Source: Halisarca cf. caerulea
Taxonomy: Eukaryota; Porifera; Demospongiae; Chondrillida; Halisarcidae
DNA: 64,000 bases
Direction: 5' to 3'
Assembly (NCBI GenBank): GCA_963170055.1
Contig: CAUJGJ010000185.1
Location: 3,006,275-3,070,274, forward strand
The position numbers and the translations under genes are program-made. The notes under the pieces were generated by a model that searched no databases, was not told the origin of the DNA, and was given only the letters and a program-made list of their open reading frames with translations. Shown one piece after another: positions 34,396 to 64,000 of the stretch (position 1 is the first letter of the stretch; every line of letters begins with the position of its first letter).

Positions 34396-34931
34396 GATTG
34401 AACGTAATAATGACCCAGATCCTTTTGCATGGTCCTGATTGTAGTAATTAAATGTAATAACATATAATTTCCTGTATACATGATGGATCTTTTTGATTGA
34501 TTTTAGGAAGGCAAGTAGGCTAGGTTGGATGTATTTAGTAATAGTATTTTTTCAGGGTTTTTTGCAGTTGTGTTTAGCCAAAATGATTTCAGTTGAAATT
34601 GAGTGAACAGTTTTGGTCAGATACCACATTTTGGTGATGTCAATGATGGCGGGACAGCAACCTTCGTATTGAGTTACATCTAATTATCCATGTCAGACTT
34701 CCATTCAGATTAAGAATCTATTGCCATCTACATTGAGAGAGCACAGATATTGTGTTTTACAGCCAAAGGTGTGGAATATGCCAAGACAGGGTGCTATCTA
34801 GGATAAAAATTTTGAGGGGAGAGGAAGCTTCAGCATTACAGTGCATGCCTATCATGCATATGCCTATCATGCAAAATGTGCAAAATATAAAAGACCTTCC
34901 CAAAGTTCTCCCCCAAGCACTCAACTCTTCT
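34396..34931. other. Spacer after receptor copy 1
   Basis: No recognisable gene. The sequence after about 34440 does not resemble copy 2. Confidence 0.35.
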
Positions 34932-35070
34932 CTTTACAGATGATACCACCATCTTTATCTCTGGAAAGGATCCTCAGCTTCTAAATCACTCTCAACAGTC
35001 ATACCTTGATCTAGCAAACAACTGGATGGAAGACAATGGATTCATACTAAATCAGCATCAGGCTAAAGCA
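34932..35070 (+). pseudogene. Non-LTR-type reverse transcriptase fragment
   Basis: Short open stretch with FTDDTTIFISGKDPQ and YLDLANNWMEDNGFILN. The DD pair in this context is the RT catalytic box of LINE-like elements. It ends where the gypsy-like fragment starts, so it is a small relic. Confidence 0.55.
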
Positions 35071-35097
35071 CATTCCTCAAGTGAAGACTGGTTCCAT

Positions 35098-36570
35098 TTG
35101 CAATCAAAGACGCAGTGGGCAAAGACTTGGATCACTTGGAGGCTGATGGCTTTCTGTAGATTCTGAAGATCAATCACAGTGCATGGGCTGCCCCTATAGT
35201 TCATGTTCCACAAAAGGATGGTTCACATCGCATTGGTGTAGATTACAAAGTAACAGTTAGCAGTTGGATATTGATCAGTACCCTTGCCCAAGCCCACTGA
35301 TTTGTTTTCAGCCATGGCAGGAGGGAAGATGTTTTCAACCTTAGATCTCACACAAGCATATGGTCCAGCAGTGGCTACTTGATGAAGATTCCAGCAAGTA
35401 TGCCACCATCAATACTCACAAAGGATTTCGAATTCATCGATACACTCACCTGCCCTTTGGGATTACACCAGCCCCTGTACTACTTCAGTAAACTGTGGAC
35501 ACGGCTTAAATTAAGGGATCCCACACATGAACTGCTATTTGGATGACATCATTGTCACTGGGGAATAACTCATTATAATTTTAAATTCTGTACACATCAT
35601 CAATCAGACACTATTTTCATACTCACCAATGGCCTTATCTCATTACAGATTGAATTGATTCCATGCATTCACTAATGTCTCTATCACTAATAATTTATAA
35701 TTTTTGTTCATCCACGTCATTTCACCATAATACAAACTTTGAACTCTTATTAGTTGAATCTTTGTACTCCCCCTTAATTCGTTTCTTCTTTTGTCTTATG
35801 TTCCTTTTTCTTTTCTGGGTGCCATGGCCACTTACAGAAACCTCTGGCTAAAGGTTCCCCAGGTAAATTAAAGAATACCTTATACCCTATACCCCTATGA
35901 GGAGCATTAATTTTGGAAAATCTGAAGGAAGTAATCAAGCATTTGGAAAGCCAAGCACTGCATCTGAAGAAATTAAGTGCAAGTTTCTTCAATCCTCCAT
36001 GGAGCATTTACGACACTGCATAAACTGCCAAGGGCTGCAGGCCACAAAAGAAAGGCTGGAAGCAATCCAAGGAGTATCAGAACCTGAAAATGTACAAACA
36101 TTTTGTCTGTTTCTTGGGCGATTGCATAATAATGGCAGGTTCATCTCCAACCTTCCCTCGTTGCTAAATCCATTGAATAAGCTGCTGAGACAAGATACAT
36201 CATAGGTATGGGATGAATGCTGTGCCCAAGCTTTCTTAGAAGCAAAGCATTGTTATATATAAGTTATCACATCATCATGTGTCTTGATGCACTATGACCC
36301 AACACTTCCAATCAGTCTTGCTGGAGATGCATCCGCATAATAAGTATGGATAGGAGCAGTGATCTCACACACCCTTATGGATTAATCAGAAAGGCCAATT
36401 ATAGTCATATGTTTCCATATGTTTTGCTTCCAGAACTCTGATCACCAGCAAAAGAAATTTGACACAATGGAAGAAGGAGGTCCTTTCCTTGGTTTATGGA
36501 GTGAAGAAATTTATCAATATTTGTATGAGTCCTACCAGTTGCTGGCCAGCAGAGAAGCTGGTGCTGTTGC
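35098..36570 (+). pseudogene. Ty3/gypsy-type pol remnant (RT to RNase H), several stops
   Basis: Reading across frames gives HSAWAAPIVHVPQKDGSHRI (start of the RT domain, about 35180), a broken catalytic region near 35530, the RT-connection part at 35897-36205 (LEAIQGVSEPENVQTFCLFL), then RNase H pieces (MHYDPTLPISLAGDASA about 36285-36340; SRTLITSKRNLTQWKKEV about 36425-36490). At least five stops or shifts separate them. No gag, integrase or LTRs were recognised. Non-functional. Confidence 0.7.
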
Positions 36571-36797
36571 AGTAGATGTTAATTTTGCATAATATATTAT
36601 ATTTCTTTTTACGTGATGCATATGCATAGTATACTAAGTATAATAGTAGCTGATCGAATCCCATAATATTGGTACATTGTCAATATTTTATTCTAATACA
36701 TACTTTGGCATTACATGTTTATCAGACCCCATGCATATCATTATAAATATATACTTGCATGCACTTGCATGACTTAAATAATTGTTATATTATGTAT

Positions 36798-37345
36798 AAA
36801 AAACATTTTAAAATGGTAAAAGGATGTAGGATTGACACAGGACCGTGCAAAAAGGCCTTTATAAATGATACTCCAAAAACGCTCGGAACAATGGCAAGTT
36901 GCGAAACAGGTACAGGGCTAGATGGGCAAAGGTCAAAGCAGACATAGGGCTGGACGATTATAGGGCTACACATACATGAGGCTAGATGGGTATAGGACTA
37001 GACAGAACTTAGTTGGACTGAGTGCACACTGTGCATATTCCTACATCCTGCATGTGTAGCACATTATATAATATTAAAAGTACAATGTGCTGCACATACG
37101 GGATGTAAGAATTTGCACAGTGTGCACTCAGTCCAACTAAACTCTGTCTAGCCCTATGCCCATCTAGCCTCATGTATGTGTAGCCCTATGCTTGTCTAGC
37201 CCTATGCCTGTCTTGCCCTTTGCCCATTAGCCTGTACCGGTTTTGCAACTTACCCTTGTTCCAAGTGTTTTAGAAGAATCCATTTTTGATAATGCCTTTT
37301 TTGCACAATCCTGTGTCAATCCTACAACCATTTACCATTTAAAAG
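36798..37345. repeat. Foldback element, complete, ~550 bp
   Basis: The left half contains TAAAATGGTAAAAGGATGTAGG and the right half its inverted counterpart. The arms (each about 260 bp, diverged by several percent) meet around 37070. Each arm holds 16-bp TAGCCCTATGCCCATC-type units. Confidence 0.85.
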
Positions 37346-38509
37346 TCAGACTGAGTGTAGGTTAGGTCACACAAGGCCTCGTTCATATTATGTGACTATA
37401 CTATACTATATTATTATATATGCATGCCCGAATGGGTATGCACCTGGGAAAGTATATACAATTAATAAGGTTATTCATAGTTGCTCACACTGCGTAGTCA
37501 GCAAGTTGAGAACTTGCGACGCCTGTACGTATTATAGACACCTGCACGGAGGAGAGGTTGAGGAAACGGCAAGTAATTTCTCCATACTTTCAGGTGCGTA
37601 TAAACAAGGCTGAGTAGCATAGGGATGACTTTCAATTGCTGCTGATCGAATCAGCGCATTGCATTTATTAATTTGAGTGTATATGCTACGATGCATGATG
37701 TACGCTGATCGAGAACGACAGTGGTCTGCCTGGCTTCGCAGATTACATCGATCGTTATAACTCCGTTGTTCGCACACTTAAGCAATTATCATCGAATCAG
37801 ATACTGAATTATTATTTATTAAATGCGTTTACAGTCAGATTGAGTAATGATACTTGATATAGCGGGTTTTGTAATATTTAATTGTGTGATGTTTTAATGG
37901 GTGTGGCTGAAGGTCTGCCATCATCTTGTGATGCAGCCTATCTGTGGAATTAAGTTAAATGGGAAGTTGGACAAAAACAGCTTGAAATTTAGAAGTGTAA
38001 GTCATGTGAGGCCATTTAAATACAGGGAGGTTCACAGGTATACAATCAAATTGAAGTGGGGGGTGGAGAGTGACTGTGTACATGAAATCAAGGGTGGGCA
38101 GAGTGACACTGTGAGCAAAGACAGACAACATGGAAAGTACAGGTATATGAGAGTGAAGTTTGCGTTGAATTTGATGTAGAAGATTTTAATGTACAATACA
38201 GTTGAAGTGAAAATGCCTACATAGCTCTTGTTGTGAGTGTGTGATTGTATGTTAACTTATTACTCCTTCTACCTTGAGTTGAAGTTGTGACAAATGAAAC
38301 GTATTACTACTAATCAGAAACAATGAAATTATCAAGGGGTTTTGAGGTATTTGATGAGGAATAATAGGTCCTGGAGCTCGTACTAATACATTAGTGACAG
38401 AAGCTGAGATCAGCTACACGTCGTTGTATATTTTCCAAAATGTTGATGTCTTTAATGAGGTGGGGTCTCCACATCGATGTGAGTAGTATATCAGTTTTGA
38501 TCGTATACA
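37346..38509. other. Spacer without recognised gene
   Basis: Contains an unrecognised 92-codon ORF at 37901-38179 (+), with KLNGKLDKNSLKF and a basic, low-complexity C-terminal part. I cannot assign it and treat it as doubtful. Confidence 0.3.
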
Positions 38510-39495
38510 AGTGATATATATAAGGATCGTGCAAAAAGCCATTATCAAAAAAGGATTCTCCAAAAACACTTGGAACAAGGTTAAGTTGCAAAACCGGTAC
38601 AGGGCTAGGTGGGCAAAGGGCAAGACAGGCATAGGGCTAGACGAGCATAGGGCTACACATACATGAGGCTAGACGGGCATAGGGCTACACATGCATGACG
38701 CTAGATGGGCATAGGGCTAGACAGAGTTTAATTGGACTCAATGTACACTGTGCAAATTCCTACATCCCACATGAGCAGCACATTATACAGTACATATGTG
38801 CTGCGGGATGTAGTCTGTCTAGCCCTATGCCCATCTAGCATCATGCATGTGTAGCCCTATGCTCGTCTAGCCCTATGCCTGTCTTGCCCTTTGCCCACCT
38901 AGCCCTGTACTGGTTTTGCAACTTAACCTTGTTCCAAGTGTTTTTGGAGAATCCTTTTTTGATAATGGCTTTTTGCACGATCCTGTGTCAATCCTACATC
39001 CTTGTACCATTTTTAAATGGTTTTTATACACCCTTGTTCGTGCGGTTTTTCCTTTTATAGCGAAACGGTTGCTTGAATAGGTTTCCACTACAGTTGAGAA
39101 GGAACACGATCAAATCTTGTAAGATAAAGAAACTAGAAATCTATGCAGTTATCTGACTAATATCAATGTACCCATCTAGAAACAAATGATCGAACGAAAA
39201 TAGCGCTGAAGTCGACGATCATCCAAGTGCAGACCTTGTGCACGTACGCGTATGTCTAGTCTCGCGTAGTCATTTCGCCGATCCGAAAATGGCTGATCCG
39301 GTGAATGTATGGGATTTGCCTATTAATTTTTTTCTCGCTTTAGAAGTGTAGATATTGCTTCAAAACCTACAAAAGGCACTTCGCGCTAACAATCGGAGCT
39401 CACTGGCGAAAGATGAGACCTCTGGACCCTTCGTGGCGACCTGTAGCCCAGTTCGAAAAAACGACGAGAAGAATAAGAAGAAGAAGAAGAAGAAT
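38510..39495 (+). repeat. Direct repeat unit A: foldback element plus companion segment
   Basis: Foldback arms at about 38510-38805 and 38815-39033, then a ~460-bp companion segment (39034-39495) from CACCCTTGTTCGTGCGG to an (AAG)n run. The whole order is repeated nearly identically at 40835-41930 (unit B). The companion contains ATGGCTGATCCGGCGAATG at 39289. Confidence 0.8.
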
Positions 39496-39790
39496 GTATA
39501 AAAACCATTTAAAAATGGTACAAGGATGTAGGATTGACACAGGGTCGTGCAAAAAGCCATTATCAAAAAAGGATTCTCCAAAAACACTTGGAACAAGGTT
39601 AAGTTGCAAAACCGGTACAGGGCTAGGTGGTCAAAGGGCAAGACAGGCATAGGGCTAGACGAGCATAGGGCTACACATGCATGAGGCTAGACAGGTATAG
39701 GGCTAGACAGAGTTTAATTGGACTGAATGTACACTGTGCAAATTCCTACATCCCGCATGTGCAGCACATTATACAGTACATATGTACAGT
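39496..39790 (+). repeat. Foldback element, left arm only
   Basis: Starts GTATAAAAACCATTTAAAAA directly after the (AAG)n run of unit A and stops at the palindromic centre (ACAGTACATATG). The right arm is absent. Confidence 0.8.
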
Positions 39791-40834
39791 ACCGTACTCC
39801 ATAATATAGGGATTTTTAAAGAAGTATTGGGATGGGAGAGGTTTGAAGCCATCGTTTAATGGTTATGGTTATGGTTATGGAAGCTTATTTAACCTGGGGA
39901 GGCCTTTAGCCAGAAGGCTACTATACTAGGCACCCAGAAACACAAGGAAAAGATACAGGGAGTAAAAAAAAAAAAAAAAGGGGGGGATAGGTCTGTGAGG
40001 AGTGAATGGAAAATAAATAAATAAATAAATGCAAGATTAGGTAGTTAAAAAATGGTGGATTGAGTGAAATTGGAAAATGAACAAGTCAAAATTCAAGTCA
40101 ATGAATGTAAGGTTAAGTCAGCCAATGATGTAAAAGACATGCAATAAAGAGTTTACCAGTTAAAGTTACAAAATGAGAGTATTGGAAAATTAAAATAAGA
40201 CATAAATGCAAGAAAATGAATATTTAATTATTCAGAATATCAAATACAAGCCTTGAGAATATTGATGAGGATTCGGCCATGCGCACAGAAGTAGGTATGG
40301 AACGCCATAATGAAACACCAGAAAAGCTGAAGCTGAAGTTCAGCTAGGGTGTGATATGCAGACAAACACATTGACTTGTATTGTGCAGACCATAATAGAT
40401 TGTTGCCTACTATATTTCCTAGATCTAAATAACAAAGAGGTAATGACAGTTCTATGTAGTGTTGCAGAATCTGTATGCATGTCATAGTTTTCGGGTGAGG
40501 AATTGGAGAAGTTAAATTGAAGGCATATGTACATGCAATCTGCATGTTTTGAAGCATGCAAACCTAATACCAGTAACCCATAGACACATTGCTAAGCCCC
40601 ATTCCTCCATTTATGTTATGTAATCTAGTAGTTGGAAATTCCCATAAACTCAAAGGTTATCCGTAAAAGGCTGATTAAATGACCCATGCAGACCTTTTTC
40701 CAACCAGTAAATAACATTGTCAATTTGAATAAAAATGGAGGAAATGGATCGGACCGTCTGCACTACACCTGACTAGATAGTCACCAGTCATGCTTGTGCA
40801 CAAAGATATCTATAAGAGTTATGTATAATATTAG
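39791..40834. other. Spacer with short repeats
   Basis: Holds TGGTTATGGTTATGG at about 39858-39880, an A-run followed by G-run at about 39966-39987, and (AAAT)n at about 40010-40030. The segment around 39890 (GGCCTTTAGCCAGAAGGCTA) may be a short interspersed element. No gene was recognised. Confidence 0.35.
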
Positions 40835-41456
40835 GTGTATAAAAACCATTTAAAAATGGTGCAAGGATGTAGGATTGACACAGGATCGTGCAAAAAGCCA
40901 TTATCAAAAGAGGATTCTCCAAAAACACTTGGAACAAGGTTAAGTTGCAAAACCAGTACAGGGCTAGGTGGGCAAAGGGCAAGACAGGCATAGGGCTAGA
41001 CGAGCATAGGGCTACACATACATGAGGCTAGACGGGCATAGGGCTACACATGCATGAGGCTAGATGGGCATAGGGCTAGACAGAGTTTAATTGGACTGAA
41101 TGTACACTGTGCAAATTCCTACATCCCGCAGCACATATGTACTGTATAATGTGCTGCACATGCGGGATGTAGGAATTTGCACAGTGTACATTCAGTCCAA
41201 TTAAACTCTGTCTAGCCCTATGCCCATCTAGCCTCATGCATGTGTAGCCCTATGCCCGTCTAGCCTCATGTATGTGTAGCCCTATGCTCGTCTAGCCCTA
41301 TGCCTGTCTTGCCCTTTGCCCACCTAGCCCTGTACTGGTTTTGCAACTTAACCTTGTTCCAAGTGTTTTTGGAGAATCCTCTTTTGATAATGGCTTTTTG
41401 CACGATCCTGTGTCAATCCTACATCCTTGCACCATTTTTAAATGGTTTTTATACAC
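40835..41456. repeat. Foldback element, complete and almost perfectly palindromic, ~620 bp
   Basis: Starts GTGTATAAAAACCATTTAAA and ends TTTAAATGGTTTTTATACAC. The ~295-bp arms look virtually identical and meet at about 41130-41155. Each arm holds eight 16-bp units (TAGCCCTATGCCCGTC, TAGCCTCATGTATGTG and variants) at about 40960-41080 and 41210-41335. A transcript would fold into a very long hairpin. The ORFs on it (such as those reading LALYWFCNLTLFQVFLENP) are repeat artefacts shared by all copies. Confidence 0.92.
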
Positions 41457-41935
41457 CCTTGTTCGTGCGGTTTTTCCTTTTATAGCGAAACGGTTGCTTG
41501 AATAGGTTTTCACTGCAGTTGAGAAGGAACACGATCAAATCTTGTAAGATAACGAAACTAGAAATCTATGCAGTTACCTGACTAATATCAATGTACCCAT
41601 CTAGAAACAAATGATCGAACGAAAATAGCGCTGAAGTCGACGATCATCCAAGTGCAGACCTTGTGCACGTACGCGTATGTCTAGTCTCGCGTAGCCATTT
41701 CGCCGATCCGAAAATGGCTGATCCGGCGAATGTATGGGATTTGCCTATTAAATTTTTTCTCGCTTTAGAAGTGTAGGTATTGCTTCAAAACCTACAAAAG
41801 GCACTTCGCGCTAACAATCGGAGCTCATTGGCGAAAGATGAGACCTCTGGACCCTTCGTAGCGACCTGTAGCCCAGTTCGAAAAAACGACGAGAAGAATA
41901 AGAAGAAGAAGAAGAAGAAGAATAAGAATAATCTT
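41457..41935 (+). repeat. Companion segment, unit B
   Basis: Nearly identical to 39034-39495. Begins CACCCTTGTTCGTGCGG and ends in a longer (AAG)n run. ATG 41714 opens MADPANVWDLPIKFFLALEV, stop TAG at 41774, then the same frame continues open for ~87 codons (LLQNLQKALRANNRSSLAKD ...) to 42040. Partial, diverged copies lie after the foldback arm at 50180-50330 and at about 51785-51870. Confidence 0.75.
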
Positions 41936-42794
41936 AAAATGGTATTGGTGTTGCGTAGCCATACATTTTCGTCTAAAATTGCAAAGTTCTTTAAAGAAAT
42001 TGGCCTACGAAGGGTTTTAACTACTTCATCTTATAGCTAGTGTGTCAAAAGGTACCAATATCACTTTTAAATGTTACTAACTGTACTGCATCGTTAGTTT
42101 TCAGACGAAAACAAAATTTGCGCTAATGTATGGCGGCCATGTTTTTTCCGTGTCAATCCTACATATGGAGTACTACCGTACTCCATAATATATGAGTTTC
42201 CTGTCAAAGCCAAGTTGCAATGGCTTGAGGATGATAATTATATCATGAAATATGTGTGCAAAAAGAATCCTTTTCGATATTCAATTGGCAACATATATTA
42301 TGCATGTAGAATTCTTTTGCACTTTGCTTATGCATAACTAAATAAGTGTGTGTGTGTGTGTGTGTATGTGTGTGTAGTTAAGCAGCTACGAAGCAATAAA
42401 GTGTATACATGAAACCACACTCCATCAAACAACTAAGCAGTTGATATAAGGGTAAGTTGCACCCACATGACAAAATGTAGGGTACAATACAGCCTTTGGC
42501 CTCCTTTCTGCCTATAGTATAGTTAGTAATGATTTTTGATGAATATTTCTGAGATTGCAACATTTTTAGAATGTAAAGATAAGTTAGTAGCCTTGAATTC
42601 AATTATTTCAGTCACTGTAGTTTTGATCAACTTAATTTCACATTGGGTTAAATTTAATTTGAGTACATAATATATATTACATAGCACATTTTATAGCAAT
42701 TATAGCATTCTAGCTTTTCATCACATTTCAGCCAGAGGTTTATAGAGTGAGAACTACAGAATTGGTCTTCAAAAATGGCAACTAAAGTAGCTAC
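41936..42794. other. Upstream region of receptor copy 2
   Basis: No gene recognised. Contains a short (TG)n tract at about 42346-42376 and a motif CCGTACTCCATAATATA near 42177 that also occurs near 39794. Confidence 0.35.
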
Positions 42795-42801
42795 TATATA
42801 A
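42795..42801 (+). promoter_or_regulatory. Possible TATA box of receptor copy 2
   Basis: TATATAA about 120 bp before the signal-peptide ATG. TA-rich matches are common here, so this is only a candidate. Confidence 0.2.
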
Positions 42802-42923
42802 TGTTATCTGCCAGCCATCTTTTCTAAGACCAGTACTCAGTAGTACTGTAACAAAATTAATAGCAAATCTTCTCAAAACTTGGCACTTGTGTAGGTGAAT
42901 TGGAGGCTGCATAGGGATACACC

Positions 42924-64000
<21,077 letters not shown>

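Noticed and set aside
37901..38179. 92-codon ORF with KLNGKLDKNSLKF
   Set aside because: No recognised domain, repeat-rich spacer, no neighbouring exon; could be chance.
38875..39060. Repeated ORFs reading MPVLPFAHLALYWFCNLTLF and their antisense partners, seen at 38414, 38875, 39360, 40788, 41298 and 58524
   Set aside because: They look like a conserved protein family, but all lie on arms of the foldback repeat and are readable on both strands because the arms are inverted. There are no domains, and frames break in diverged copies.
41210..41335. Regular 16-bp repeats considered as a CRISPR-like array
   Set aside because: Contiguous tandem units without unique spacers, in an animal genome; they are minisatellite units in a foldback arm.

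Overview
The window is eukaryotic, almost certainly from an early-branching invertebrate animal. I favour a sponge (moderate confidence), with a cnidarian as the alternative. Evidence: genes are split into many exons by short GT-AG introns; a receptor gene combines EMI-like, EGF, calcium-binding EGF, sushi, Ig and ephrin-receptor-like cysteine repeats; DNA transposons of kinds common in cnidarian and sponge genomes are dense; and TA and CA/GT microsatellites are frequent. No bacterial-type genes, tRNA, rRNA or CRISPR array were recognised.

Layout. (1) 83-7896: a complete Mutator-like transposon with 48-bp terminal inverted repeats and a perfect 9-bp target duplication. It carries one long multi-exon gene: N-terminal zinc-binding region, MULE transposase, SWIM finger, linker, Ulp1/C48 cysteine protease. 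(2) 8544-11391 (-): a second multi-exon DDE transposase gene with open exons. (3) 11711-12289: a MITE remnant. (4) about 12288-14835: a PIF/Harbinger element with an open nuclease gene and a convergent Myb/SANT-like partner gene. (5) 15527-19184 (-): a decayed transposase of the DUF6729-type family. (6) 20330-20776 (-): C-terminal fragment of a retroelement-like ORF.

(7) 21211-34395 (+): receptor copy 1, a multidomain type I membrane protein. It lacks the 5' exons (signal peptide, EMI-like, EGF) and its cytoplasmic tail is cut by a frameshift. (8) 34400-42900: repeat-rich spacer with an RT fragment, a gypsy-type remnant, long foldback elements with 16-bp repeats in their arms, and two direct copies of a ~1-kb unit. 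(9) 42924 to beyond 64000 (+): receptor copy 2, 18 exons in the window with consistent splice phases, about 2,480 residues so far, from signal peptide to a tyrosine-rich tail whose end lies outside.

How it fits together. The two receptor genes are a tandem segmental duplication that includes introns. Every exon length difference between them up to the tail is a multiple of three, so copy 1 seems to have been kept under protein-level constraint until recently, or still is as a tail-less, decoy-like form. The rest of the window is transposons and their non-autonomous derivatives, several with exact boundaries and target duplications. All functions are read from motifs; nothing was confirmed by database search.
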